A stretch of DNA of 64,000 nucleotides, taken from positions 3,596,001-3,660,000 of the forward strand of contig NZ_CP073315.1 of the NCBI RefSeq assembly GCF_018140925.1, in the 5' to 3' direction. Numbering within the stretch: position 1 is the first letter of the stretch; each line of letters starts with the position of its first letter. This DNA comes from Psychrobacillus sp. INOP01. Lineage in GTDB: Bacteria > Bacillota > Bacilli > Bacillales_A > Planococcaceae. The notes beneath the pieces are model-generated. The model saw nothing but the letters and a program-made list of their open reading frames with translations. It ran no database searches and was not told the DNA's origin. Positions 56,169 to 64,000 of the stretch are shown in pieces. A program made the translations under genes and the position numbers.

Positions 56169-57089
56169 ATGTACGAAGGAATATTGCCTTTATGGAAAGA
56201 AAAAGGAATGACCTCACACGATTGTGTATTTAAACTTAGAAAAATTCTTAAAATGAAACGAATTGGTCATACAGGAACGCTGGATCCTAGCGTTGAAGGA
56301 GTTTTACCCATTTGTTTAGGGCAAGCGACAAAGGTGTCTGAATACATAATGGATCAAGGAAAAACGTATGTAGCTACTATTTCTGTTGGTACATCAACGA
56401 CGACTGAAGATGCCGATGGTGATATCGTAGAAAATGACTTAACTTTAAAGTCTTTTTCCCGAGAACGGATTTTAGAAGTATTAGCGGAGTTGACAGGAGA
56501 AATTACGCAAATTCCGCCTATGTATTCTGCAGTCAAGGTGAATGGGAAAAAACTATATGAATATGCCCGTGAAGGAAAAGAAGTGGAACGTCCAAGTAGA
56601 AAAGTGATGATTCACAAAATTGATTTACTGGACGAAAAAGGTATTTTTTCAGGACAGGAAGTTACGTTCAATATAGAAATTGCCTGTGGAAAAGGAACCT
56701 ATATCCGTACACTCGCTGTTCAAATTGGTGAGCTACTTGGATATCCTGCACATATGTCTTCTTTGGTCAGAACTGCTTCGGGAAGTTTTACAAAAGCTCA
56801 ATGTTTAACTTTAGCCGAGGTCCAGGAAGCGGTTGATGAAAATTCATTAACTGAAACCTTACTACCTATAAGAGAAGCAGTATCTGCTTGGCCAACAGTT
56901 GAAATAAATGAAGAAAATAAAAAAAGTATTATGAATGGACAAGTAGTACAAATACATCCATTTCTAATCGAACATGAGAAAATTGTATATGTATTACTGG
57001 AGAATCCAATTGCAGTATATATTAAACATCCAACAAAAAGTGGTATGATGAAACCAGAAAAAATGTTTTCATCTGAAAAAGGAGAATAA
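56169..57089 (+). CDS. truB: tRNA pseudouridine-55 synthase TruB
   Basis: Makes pseudouridine 55 in tRNA. The catalytic Asp is in GHTGTLDPSVEGVLPICLG, and IPPMYSAVKVNGKKLYEYAREG and KGTYIRTLA are typical. I chose ATG 56169, behind GGGGGTGA; the longer frame from 56127 runs through the hairpin. Length is 306 residues. It is one base from ribF. Confidence 0.96.
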   Translation: MYEGILPLWKEKGMTSHDCVFKLRKILKMKRIGHTGTLDPSVEGVLPICLGQATKVSEYIMDQGKTYVATISVGTSTTTEDADGDIVENDLTLKSFSRERILEVLAELTGEITQIPPMYSAVKVNGKKLYEYAREGKEVERPSRKVMIHKIDLLDEKGIFSGQEVTFNIEIACGKGTYIRTLAVQIGELLGYPAHMSSLVRTASGSFTKAQCLTLAEVQEAVDENSLTETLLPIREAVSAWPTVEINEENKKSIMNGQVVQIHPFLIEHEKIVYVLLENPIAVYIKHPTKSGMMKPEKMFSSEKGE

Positions 57090-57090
57090 T

Positions 57091-58044
57091 ATGGACGTAT
57101 ATCACTTATCCTATCCAAACCATTTATATATAAATCCTACAAACGAATCATATTCCTTAGCTGTCGGTTTTTTTGACGGTGTTCATTTAGGGCATCAAGC
57201 AGTTATTCAGGGAGCAATCGATAAAGGAAAAGAGTTGAATATCAAAACAGCAGTAATGACATTTGACCCTCATCCTTCATTAGTGCTTGGTGGTAGAAAA
57301 GAAAAAGTATTTTATATTACACCCATTCAAGAAAAAATAGAAATATTGAAAAGTTTAGGTGTGGATGCAGTTTTTGTTGTTCGGTTTACTTCCGATTTTG
57401 CAAAGCTAACACCCGAAAAGTTTATCGAATACTTTATAATCCAAACAAATGTAAAACATGTTACTGCCGGCTTTGACTTCTCATTTGGAGCTTTTGGAAA
57501 AGGAACGATGAAGGATATGGAGCATCTTTCCGAAGGGAAATATTCCGTATCAGTCGTAGATAAAAAAGAGCTCATTGGTGATAAGATTAGCTCTACTCGT
57601 ATTAGAGCAGAGCTAACTGTTGGTAATATGGAGCAAGTAAGAGAATTATTAGGTAGGCCTTTTAAGTTAACAGGAGTAGTAATCCATGGAGACAAAAGAG
57701 GAAGAACTATAAACTTCCCGACGGCAAATGTCGAACCAACTGAAGGACAATTTACACCTGCAACTGGCGTATATGCAGTTAAAATTTGCGTTCAGGAGAC
57801 TTGGCATGAGGGTGTATGTAATGTGGGCTATAAACCAACATTTAATAATCCCGAAGAGAAAAAGCTTTCAATAGAAGTACATATTTTCAACTTCGATCAA
57901 TCCATTTATGGTGAAGAAGTAACGGTCTATTGGTATAAGCGTATTAGATCAGAGCAAAAATTCAATGGAATTGAAGAGTTAAAAGAACAAATCGGAAAAG
58001 ACAAGCAAGTTGCAATCGAGTTCTTTAAAAAAGAAGAAGAATAA
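57091..58044 (+). CDS. ribF: bifunctional riboflavin kinase / FAD synthetase
   Basis: Converts riboflavin to FMN and FAD (called RibC in B. subtilis). The N-terminal nucleotidyltransferase has GFFDGVHLGHQAVI and SSTRIRAELTVGN. The C-terminal kinase has VIHGDKRGRTINFPTANVEP and GVYAVKI. Length is 317 residues. AAAGGAG precedes the ATG. It follows truB directly, as in Bacillus. Confidence 0.96.
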   Translation: MDVYHLSYPNHLYINPTNESYSLAVGFFDGVHLGHQAVIQGAIDKGKELNIKTAVMTFDPHPSLVLGGRKEKVFYITPIQEKIEILKSLGVDAVFVVRFTSDFAKLTPEKFIEYFIIQTNVKHVTAGFDFSFGAFGKGTMKDMEHLSEGKYSVSVVDKKELIGDKISSTRIRAELTVGNMEQVRELLGRPFKLTGVVIHGDKRGRTINFPTANVEPTEGQFTPATGVYAVKICVQETWHEGVCNVGYKPTFNNPEEKKLSIEVHIFNFDQSIYGEEVTVYWYKRIRSEQKFNGIEELKEQIGKDKQVAIEFFKKEEE

Positions 58045-58054
58045 AAAAAGAAGG

Positions 58055-58086
58055 GCTACCGGCATTTAATTTCGGTAGCTTATTTA
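58055..58086 (+). terminator. terminator after ribF
   Basis: GCTACCG (58055-58061) pairs with CGGTAGC (58073-58079), followed by TTATTT. Confidence 0.7.
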
Positions 58087-58186
58087 ATTGAATAAGAAGT
58101 ATAAAATTTCCTGTTGAATAAATCTAGTGTTCCAAGTTTATCGAAGAATGAGACCTATTCAATATTTCTGCTGATTTCCGTTACAA

Positions 58187-58415
58187 CGCACTTTCATGTT
58201 TCGAAGCTAGCGCAGCGATGCAGAAACAGGTGGAACGCGTTCCGCGAGGTGAGTGATGTGCCATCACTGTAGCTACGCTTCCGTTGTGATGGCTCATCTG
58301 TCTCACTCATCCCGGAGGAGTCGCCGCCTTTCACTCATAAAAGCCTTTTCTAAACAGATGACCACTGCTTAATGATTGGAGTGCAACGCGGCGACTCCAG
58401 CGGGAAAAGGAAATC
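58187..58415. repeat. dispersed repeat A, inverted copy plus a forward fragment
   Basis: From about 58187 to 58340 the sequence is repeat A on the minus strand: GAAGCTAGCGCAGCGATGC and CAGAAACAGGTGG are the complement of the right end at 37783-37815, and GGAGTCGCCGCC is the complement of the core. From about 58375 to 58410 a + strand fragment begins (TTGGAGTGCAACGCGGCGAC). This composite fills much of the 611-bp gap between ribF and rpsO. I see no gene there. Confidence 0.65.
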
Positions 58416-58544
58416 AGAGCATTTTTTATCTACTATAAATATAAAAATCCTTTAAGCTACCTGATTTTAATCCATCTAGATAGAGTGGATTTATCAAAAA
58501 CATAATTGCAAAGGTATTCCAATTAGTTGCCTCAGACCTTTTTT

Positions 58545-58655
58545 TATGATAATCTTTAGAAGTACAATACCGTACTTAACCTTTCCTTGGCTTTTTCGAT
58601 TCTCCAACGATTGCTCAGGAGTAGGGGATAATTAGAATTTTAGGAGGAAAACAAC
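58545..58655 (+). promoter_or_regulatory. possible rpsO leader
   Basis: The last 110 bases before rpsO carry TATGAT (58545) and TACAAT (58563) as possible -10 boxes without good -35 partners. The hairpin CTCC/GGAG also lies just before the gene (about 58602-58621). S15 autoregulation through its leader is known in other bacteria; here it is only a suggestion. Confidence 0.25.
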
Positions 58656-58925
58656 ATGGCAATTACACAAGAACGCAAAAATGAATTAATCGCTGAGTAC
58701 AGAACACACGAAAGTGATACTGGATCTGCTGATATTCAAATCGCAATTCTTACAGAAGAGATTAACTCTTTAAACGAACATTTACGTACTCATAAGAAAG
58801 ATCATCACTCACGTCGTGGTCTATTCAAAATGGTTGGACGTCGTCGTAACTTGTTAAAATACTTACGTGAAAACGAAGTATCACGTTACCGTGATCTAAT
58901 CGCAAAACTTGGATTACGTCGATAA
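58656..58925 (+). CDS. rpsO: 30S ribosomal protein S15
   Basis: Primary 16S rRNA-binding protein of 89 residues. Conserved parts are [49 protein letters not shown] (in part) and the C-terminal [20 protein letters not shown] precedes the ATG. It has its own terminator before pnp. Confidence 0.98.
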   Translation: MAITQERKNELIAEYRTHESDTGSADIQIAILTEEINSLNEHLRTHKKDHHSRRGLFKMVGRRRNLLKYLRENEVSRYRDLIAKLGLRR

Positions 58926-58938
58926 GATTCGATTTAGG

Positions 58939-58967
58939 AAAGCGGGATTTATCCCGCTTTTTCTTTT
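58939..58967 (+). terminator. terminator after rpsO
   Basis: A perfect 9-bp stem, AAAGCGGGA (58939-58947) with TCCCGCTTT (58952-58960), is followed by TTCTTTT. Confidence 0.9.
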
Positions 58968-58998
58968 GCATAAAAAACTTCGCATAGTTTAAAGAATT

Positions 58999-59026
58999 TT
59001 GATACACTACTTATGATACATATAAC
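58999..59026 (+). promoter_or_regulatory. candidate sigma-A promoter for pnp
   Basis: TTGATA (58999-59004), a 16-base spacer and TATAAC (59021-59026) lie 55 bases before the pnp start. Confidence 0.45.
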
Positions 59027-59080
59027 TTTTATATACCCTTTTTTTAAGGAGTTTTTGAAGTCGAGAGGAGTCCAGATTAC

Positions 59081-61201
59081 ATGAGTGAAAAGAAAGTATT
59101 TACGTACGAATGGGCAGGACGCCCGTTGCAAGTAGAGATAGGACAACTTGCAAAACAAGCGAACGGAGCAGTACTAGTAAGATATGGTGATACAACTGTA
59201 TTATCTGTAGCAACTGCATCTAAAAATCCTAAGAATTTAGATTTCTTCCCGTTAACAGTGAACTACGAGGAAAAATTATATGCTGTAGGTAAAATTCCAG
59301 GTGGATTTATTAAACGTGAAGGACGTCCTTCGGAACGAGCAATCTTAACTAGTCGTTTGATTGACCGTCCAATCCGTCCTTTATTCCCAGATGGATTCCG
59401 TAACGAGGTGCAAGTTATTTCAATCGTTATGTCTGTTGACCAAAACTGTTCATCTGAGATGGCAGCAATGTTAGGTTCATCTTTAGCGCTTAGCGTTTCA
59501 GATATTCCTTTTGATGGCCCAATTGCAGGAGCACAAGTAGGGTTAATAGGTGAAGAACTTATTATTAATCCAACAGTAGAGCAAATGGAGAAGAGTACTT
59601 TAGATCTTACTGTTGCTGGAACAAAAGATGCGATCAACATGGTTGAAGCAGGAGCTAAAGAAGTTTCCGAGGAAACGGTGCTTGAAGCAATTATGTTCGG
59701 TCATAATGAAATTATCAAGTTAATCGAATTCCAAGAAAAAGTGGTAGCTGAAGTTGGTAAAGCGAAAAAAGATATTCCTCTATTTGAGTTAGATAAAGTA
59801 CTTTTCGAAGAAGTGAAGGGCATTTGTGAAGCAAAACTTGTACAAGCAATTCAAGTACAAGAAAAACATGCTCGCGAAGATGCTATTACGGAAGTAAAAA
59901 CAGAAGTTTTAGAACAATATACAGAAAAAGAAGCAACGGACGAAACGTTGAAGCAAGTGCGTGAAATTTTAGACGCAATGGTAAAAGACGAAGTTCGTCG
60001 TTTGATTACAGAAGACAAAATCCGTCCTGATGGTCGTGGAGTTGCAGAAATCCGCCCACTATCTTCAGAAGTTGGAGTATTGCCTAGAACACATGGTTCT
60101 GGATTGTTTACACGTGGTCAAACACAAGCTTTAAGTGTATGTACTTTAGGACCTCTAGGTGATGTTCAAATTATTGATGGTATTGGTCTAGAAGAAACAA
60201 AACGCTTTATGCACCATTATAACTTCCCACAATTTAGTGTTGGAGAAACTGGTCCTATTCGTGCTCCGGGTCGTCGTGAAATTGGACATGGTGCATTAGG
60301 AGAACGTGCTCTAGAAGCAGTTATTCCGGATGAAGCTGATTTCCCGTATACACTTCGCTTAGTAGCAGAAGTATTAGAATCGAATGGTTCTACATCACAA
60401 GCTAGTATTTGTGCGTCTACTCTAGCTATGATGGATGCAGGTGTTCCATTAAAAGCACCAGTTGCAGGAATTGCAATGGGACTTGTGAAAAAAGGCGAAA
60501 ACTATACTATTTTAACGGATATACAAGGGATGGAAGATCATCTTGGAGATATGGACTTTAAAGTAGCTGGTACGTCTAAAGGAATTACAGCACTTCAAAT
60601 GGATATTAAAATTGATGGACTATCAAGAACAATTCTGGAAGAAGCGCTTGAACAAGCAAAAATTGGCCGTATGCAAATTTTAGAAAGCATGCTTGCAACA
60701 ATTTCTGACCCACGTGAGAAATTGTCAAAATATGCTCCTAAGATTGTCGTTATTAAGATTAATCCGGATAAAATCCGTGATGTAATTGGACCAGGTGGTA
60801 AACAAATTAATAAAATCATTGATGAAACTGGCGTAAAAATTGATACAGAGCAAGACGGTACAATTTATATTGCTTCAGCTGATGAAGATATGATTGCACG
60901 CGCTAAAGAAATTATCGAAAACATCGTGCGAGTTGCCCAAGTTGGCGAATACTACCTAGGAAAAGTAAAACGAATTGAAAAATTCGGTGCTTTCGTAGAA
61001 ATATTCACAGGTAAAGACGGCTTATTGCATATTTCGGAAATTCAAGAAGAACGTACGAAAAATGTCGAAGATGTCCTTAAATTGGGTGATGAGCTACTAG
61101 TGAAGGTAATCGAAATCGACAATCAAGGTCGTGTCAACTTATCCCGTAAAGTTGTACTTAAAGAAGAAAAAGAACGTGCTGAACAACAAGAAAACAAATA
61201 A
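59081..61201 (+). CDS. pnp: polynucleotide phosphorylase
   Basis: 3'-5' phosphorolytic exoribonuclease, part of the RNA degradosome. Two RNase PH-like domains (about residues 10-230 and 310-540) flank an all-helical linker. KH ([21 protein letters not shown]) and S1 ([18 protein letters not shown]) domains follow. Length is 706 residues. GAGAGGAG precedes the ATG. PNPase also supports competence in B. subtilis. Confidence 0.98.
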   Translation: MSEKKVFTYEWAGRPLQVEIGQLAKQANGAVLVRYGDTTVLSVATASKNPKNLDFFPLTVNYEEKLYAVGKIPGGFIKREGRPSERAILTSRLIDRPIRPLFPDGFRNEVQVISIVMSVDQNCSSEMAAMLGSSLALSVSDIPFDGPIAGAQVGLIGEELIINPTVEQMEKSTLDLTVAGTKDAINMVEAGAKEVSEETVLEAIMFGHNEIIKLIEFQEKVVAEVGKAKKDIPLFELDKVLFEEVKGICEAKLVQAIQVQEKHAREDAITEVKTEVLEQYTEKEATDETLKQVREILDAMVKDEVRRLITEDKIRPDGRGVAEIRPLSSEVGVLPRTHGSGLFTRGQTQALSVCTLGPLGDVQIIDGIGLEETKRFMHHYNFPQFSVGETGPIRAPGRREIGHGALGERALEAVIPDEADFPYTLRLVAEVLESNGSTSQASICASTLAMMDAGVPLKAPVAGIAMGLVKKGENYTILTDIQGMEDHLGDMDFKVAGTSKGITALQMDIKIDGLSRTILEEALEQAKIGRMQILESMLATISDPREKLSKYAPKIVVIKINPDKIRDVIGPGGKQINKIIDETGVKIDTEQDGTIYIASADEDMIARAKEIIENIVRVAQVGEYYLGKVKRIEKFGAFVEIFTGKDGLLHISEIQEERTKNVEDVLKLGDELLVKVIEIDNQGRVNLSRKVVLKEEKERAEQQENK

Positions 61202-61223
61202 TTAATTACATCAGCACGACATA

Positions 61224-61265
61224 AAAGGTTGACCGTAGCCATATAGCTACGGCAACCTTTTTAAA
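61224..61265 (+). terminator. terminator after pnp
   Basis: AAAAGGTTG and CCGTAGC pair with GCTACGG and CAACCTTTT around the loop CATATA, with a single mismatch position, and the right arm ends in five T. Confidence 0.9.
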
Positions 61266-61295
61266 TAGCTGAATAGAATAAACAGAGGTGTTAAT

Positions 61296-62525
61296 TTGAT
61301 AAACAAAATTACATGTAATAATGGACTTCGAATTGTGTCTGAGCATATTCCATATGTACGTTCTGTAGCTGTGGGGATTTGGGTGCAAGCTGGGTCAAGA
61401 TATGAGCTGCCAGAAGAAAATGGGTTAACTCATTTCATTGAACATATGTTATTTAAAGGAACTGAAACTAGAACAGCGAAACAAATTGCAGAAGAATTCG
61501 ATCGCATTGGTGGAAATATCAATGCCTTCACATCTAAAGAAAATACGTGCTACTATGCTAAAGTATTGGATCATCATGCAGAACACGCCGTAGATATACT
61601 TGCAGATATGTTTTTCCATTCACAATTTGATGCAAACGAAATAGAGAAAGAAAGACAGGTTGTTCTAGAAGAGATTAACATGGTAGAGGACACACCAGAT
61701 GATATCGTGCATGAATATTTATGGCAAGCAATGTACGAAAATGATCCTCTAGGTTCACCTATTTTAGGAACAGAGGAAACGTTGAATAGTTTCACAAAAG
61801 AAACGATCTTGGCATATATGAAAAAACATTATACTCCAGAAAATGTTGTCATTTCAGTTGCGGGTAATATTCCCGAAGGACTAATACAGCATATTGAAAC
61901 GTTATTTAGCCGGTTAGACAATAAAAATAATGAGAAAATACATGTGGAAACTCCAAATTTGAAAGCAGTGCATGTGGAAAACTTTAGAGAGACAGAGCAA
62001 GCACATCTTTGTTTAGCTTATCCAAGTTTAAGTGTAAAAGCGGATAATATTTATAGTCTAGTAGTGATGAATAATATTTTGGGTGGTAGTATGTCTTCTA
62101 GGCTTTTCCAAGAAATTAGAGAAGAAAAAGGTCTTGCTTACTCTATCTATTCTTATCATTCTTCCTATGAAGATACAGGGGCACTTGCTATTTATGGTGG
62201 TACCTCAAGCAACCAACTAGAGGAACTATCAGAGTCTATTCAGCAAACGATACAAAACGTCCTTGAAAAGGGGTTTACTGAAACGGAAGTCTCCAATGCA
62301 AAAGAGCAACTAAAAGGTAATTTACTTCTTGGGTTAGAGAGCTCCAATGCTCGAATGAGCCGTAATGGTAAAAATGAATTACTCTACGGAGAACATCGTT
62401 CATTAGATGAAGTAAGTGAATCAATTGATGAAGTCACATTACAATCAGTAATGGATCTTGCTGCAGAGACATTCACTCATAAACCAGCCATATCCATCAT
62501 CAAACCAAAAGTCGATCAAAACTGA
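61296..62525 (+). CDS. mlpA: M16 family zinc peptidase MlpA (YmxG)
   Basis: Mitochondrial processing peptidase-like protease. The inverted zinc motif HFIEH is at residues 46-50, and the third ligand region is EKERQVVLEEINMVEDTPDD. The second half (from about residue 215) is the inactive homologous domain. Length is 409 residues. TTG 61296 follows AGAGGTG. In B. subtilis ylxY lies between pnp and this gene; here it does not. Confidence 0.95.
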   Translation: MINKITCNNGLRIVSEHIPYVRSVAVGIWVQAGSRYELPEENGLTHFIEHMLFKGTETRTAKQIAEEFDRIGGNINAFTSKENTCYYAKVLDHHAEHAVDILADMFFHSQFDANEIEKERQVVLEEINMVEDTPDDIVHEYLWQAMYENDPLGSPILGTEETLNSFTKETILAYMKKHYTPENVVISVAGNIPEGLIQHIETLFSRLDNKNNEKIHVETPNLKAVHVENFRETEQAHLCLAYPSLSVKADNIYSLVVMNNILGGSMSSRLFQEIREEKGLAYSIYSYHSSYEDTGALAIYGGTSSNQLEELSESIQQTIQNVLEKGFTETEVSNAKEQLKGNLLLGLESSNARMSRNGKNELLYGEHRSLDEVSESIDEVTLQSVMDLAAETFTHKPAISIIKPKVDQN

Positions 62526-62538
62526 TCGGCTTTTTTTT
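62511..62538 (+). terminator. terminator overlapping the mlpA stop
   Basis: GTCGATCA (62511-62518) pairs with TGATCGGC (62523-62530), followed by eight T. The mlpA stop codon TGA (62523-62525) is part of the right arm. Confidence 0.88.
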
Positions 62539-62624
62539 ATGAAAGTATATAAAAATAGCAGTGAACACTGGGTTCATAATAATTTAAAGAATTGTTAATA
62601 CTAGTGATTTTCGTTTCAGGTGGC

Positions 62625-62745
62625 GCTTTCTGCGGGCACGGCTTCAGCCTCCTCGTCGTTTCACTCCAGCGGGGTCTTCAGCTCGCGCTGTTCCCGCCAG
62701 AGTCACCACCTTGCACTACAATCAATAATGTGAGTAGTACTCCAC
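62625..62745 (-). repeat. dispersed repeat A, inverted copy
   Basis: Read on the minus strand it shows GATTGTAGTGCAAGGTGG, GACTCTGGCGGGAACAGC, CGAGCTGAAGACCCCGC, GAGGAGGCTGAAGCCGTGC and GAAAGCGCC in the same order as the long copy at 37483, without that copy's insert. It lies directly beside repeat B copy 2. Confidence 0.8.
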
Positions 62746-62750
62746 TATAG

Positions 62751-62865
62751 GATTTGGCAAAGTGTATCTTAGATAATAAGTTTAGCCCAAGTTAATGTAG
62801 GGATAAAATGATTTGTACTCGCTGATGAAGTGGAAATACTATTATGCCCTGATAGAGGAAGGCAG
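62751..62865 (+). repeat. dispersed repeat B, copy 2
   Basis: This matches 869-984 over about 115 bp, best in GATTTGGCAAAG and AATGTAGGGATAAAAT. The two copies differ by small indels and many substitutions in the right half. Nothing coding is visible. Confidence 0.7.
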
Positions 62866-62931
62866 ACAATTTTCTTTTACTAGTGGAAATAAAGAGAAGT
62901 AGTAAGTGTTTGTCGCATAAAGAAGCGAAGT

Positions 62932-62959
62932 AGCTCACGAAATTGTATCTTCGTGGGCT
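62932..62959 (+). other. hairpin in the mlpA-ymxH gap
   Basis: AGCTCACGAA (62932-62941) pairs with TTCGTGGGCT (62950-62959), with one G-T pair and an 8-base loop. No T run follows. The role is unknown. Confidence 0.4.
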
Positions 62960-63057
62960 TCCTATATAAATTGGAAAGTATCATTTCTCTAGTTATCCAA
63001 AGACGCAATAACCTGTTTCTAAGAGTTGTAGGAGAGCAATGGGCAGACAAACACCAT

Positions 63058-63140
63058 AAAATTACCGAATAAAGGATGCTGGTTGGTTGTTACGTGCGTC
63101 ACAACCAACCAGCATCCCTAAAAATTCATACGGTAATATT
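63058..63140. repeat. nested inverted repeat before ymxH
   Basis: A perfect 17-bp stem has arms at 63074-63090 and 63101-63117 (core GGATGCTGGTTGG/CCAACCAGCATCC) around a 10-base loop. An outer 7-bp stem ATTACCG (63061-63067)/CGGTAAT (63131-63137) encloses it. No T run follows on either strand. It is part of the 752-bp gene-free gap between the mlpA terminator and ymxH. Confidence 0.75.
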
Positions 63141-63290
63141 ATAGCAACAAGTCTGTATAAGCTCTGTGAAAAAAATAGAAACAGGTTTTGAACTAAAGGA
63201 CCTGGCGTCATTTTAACCGGTTTTTCTTTTATTCACTTTGTACTACGAAATGGCATATATATAAATAGAAATCAATAAGGGGGAGAATGA

Positions 63291-63563
63291 TTGTTACTTT
63301 CGGAACTTGCAGAAAAAGAACTTATTCAAGTTAAGGACGGCGCAAGATATGGCAAATTAGCAGACACTGAATTACTCTTCAATCCTGAGAATGGGAAAAT
63401 TGAGGGGTTCGAAGTTTTTCAAAAAACAGGATCATTTTTTCAAGGCAGCAAGTCTGGCAAGAAAAAGGAATTTATTGCATGGGAAGAAATTATTCTTATT
63501 GGAAAAGATAGAATCCTGTTTAATGAAGCTAACAATGAAATTGGAGATAGTGAATATTCGTGA
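63291..63563 (+). CDS. ymxH: YlmC/YmxH family sporulation protein
   Basis: PRC-barrel-like small protein of 90 residues. The pattern MLLSELAEKELIQVKDGARYGKLAD, then FNPENGKIEGFEV and FIAWEEIILIGKDRILF, matches the YlmC/YmxH family. TTG 63291 follows AGGGGGAGAATGA. It overlaps dpaA by 4 bases, so it probably shares the dipicolinate synthase transcript. Its molecular function is unknown. Confidence 0.85.
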   Translation: MLLSELAEKELIQVKDGARYGKLADTELLFNPENGKIEGFEVFQKTGSFFQGSKSGKKKEFIAWEEIILIGKDRILFNEANNEIGDSEYS

Positions 63564-64000
63564 AAAATAAATGTGCAATCGTAGGTACAGATGCCCGTCT
63601 ACCGTTTTTACAGGAAACATTAGAAAACATACTAGATGTGAAATTATTTCCAACGATGATTTGGACGGAAGAACTCAAAGCTGCAATAATCGATTTTCAG
63701 CCTACCATTATCTTTTTACCTATACCACCATTACAAATAGAAAGTTCTTTCGTTTTGCCAGAGTCATGTCTTCTCCTTTTCGTTGGAAAAAAGAATATAC
63801 AAATTGAACAGGAAATAGAAAATAGCCAGGTCCATGCTTTTAATTATTTAGAGGATGAACAGTGGATTTGGGAAAATGCAAATCTTACAGCAGAGGGATT
63901 CATCAATGACTTTTATAGAAGCGAAAACGAATCAATTTATAACAAAAAATTCATCATTACAGGCTATGGAAGAGTAGGGAAAAGACTGGCTTTTGCTCTG
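63560..64000 (+). CDS. dpaA: dipicolinate synthase subunit A (3' end outside window)
   Basis: Oxidoreductase subunit of dipicolinate synthase (SpoVFA), which makes the spore core compound DPA in the mother cell. The frame opens with GTG 63560, overlapping the ymxH stop as GTGA, and stays open to the window edge (147 codons). It reads MKNKCAIVGTDARLPFLQE.. and reaches the Rossmann motif ITGYGRVGKRLAFAL at the very end, as in SpoVFA. It marks the organism as a spore former. dpaB should follow outside. Confidence 0.9.
   Translation, partial: MKNKCAIVGTDARLPFLQETLENILDVKLFPTMIWTEELKAAIIDFQPTIIFLPIPPLQIESSFVLPESCLLLFVGKKNIQIEQEIENSQVHAFNYLEDEQWIWENANLTAEGFINDFYRSENESIYNKKFIITGYGRVGKRLAFAL

Noticed and set aside
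63074-63117. Integron attC-like site
   Set aside because: The arms pair perfectly and lack the extrahelical bases and RYYYAAC/GTTRRRY ends of attC. No cassette or integrase is present.
63233-63262. Sigma-E or sigma-K promoter for ymxH-dpaA (GGCATATATATA)
   Set aside because: The CATA core fits only in part and no convincing -35 is found at the right distance. The AT-rich run could match by chance.
1-64000. CRISPR arrays, prophage, insertion sequences, tRNA or rRNA genes
   Set aside because: No regularly spaced direct repeats, transposase or phage genes, or cloverleaf/rRNA signatures were seen in any gap; the gaps are accounted for by repeats, hairpins and AT-rich DNA.

Overview
This is a core-chromosome window from a low-GC, endospore-forming, flagellated member of the Bacillales. 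Gene order and protein character resemble the Planococcaceae group (Psychrobacillus, Lysinibacillus, Sporosarcina), but the genus is an inference. The order follows the Bacillus subtilis sucD-to-spoVF region almost gene for gene. The spore link comes from ymxH and dipicolinate synthase (dpaA) at the right edge. Many starts are TTG or GTG behind strong AGGAGG-like ribosome binding sites. I found no phage, insertion sequence, CRISPR array, tRNA or rRNA. Essentially all genes are on the + strand.

Layout: (1) 1-9.5 kb: the end of sucD, then dprA, topA, trmFO, xerC, hslV, hslU and codY. (2) 10.1-36.5 kb: one long fla/che locus of 32 genes, from flgB to a small membrane protein after cheD. It encodes the rod, MS ring, switch, hook, type III export apparatus and chemotaxis core (cheY, cheB, cheA, cheW, cheC, cheD). 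(3) 36.6-38.7 kb: sigD, separated from the big operon by a strong terminator, then a repeat-filled gap, a small unknown protein and a SwrB-like protein. (4) 38.8-46.3 kb: rpsB, tsf, pyrH, frr, uppS, cdsA, dxr and rseP (translation, isoprenoid and phospholipid synthesis, membrane proteolysis). (5) 46.4-50.7 kb: polC. (6) 50.8-58.0 kb: the rimP-nusA-rnpM-ylxQ-infB-ylxP-rbfA group, then truB and ribF. (7) 58.6-64 kb: rpsO, pnp, mlpA, ymxH and the start of dpaA.

The coding content is ordinary and well conserved. The unusual material is between genes. Three kinds of dispersed repeat (called A, B and C here) fill most larger gaps. Two copies of a folded element with covarying stems occupy the only two gaps over 100 bp inside the fla/che operon. 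A hairpin lies between the ribosome binding site and start codon of swrD. A triplet of hairpins with a fixed loop lies in the repeat behind sigD. A nested, perfectly paired inverted repeat precedes ymxH. Compared with B. subtilis, proS is missing between rseP and polC, ylxY is missing between pnp and mlpA, and sigD looks transcriptionally insulated.

I see no strong candidate for a wholly new protein system here. The best leads are the structured elements in the fla/che operon and the regulatory separation of sigD.
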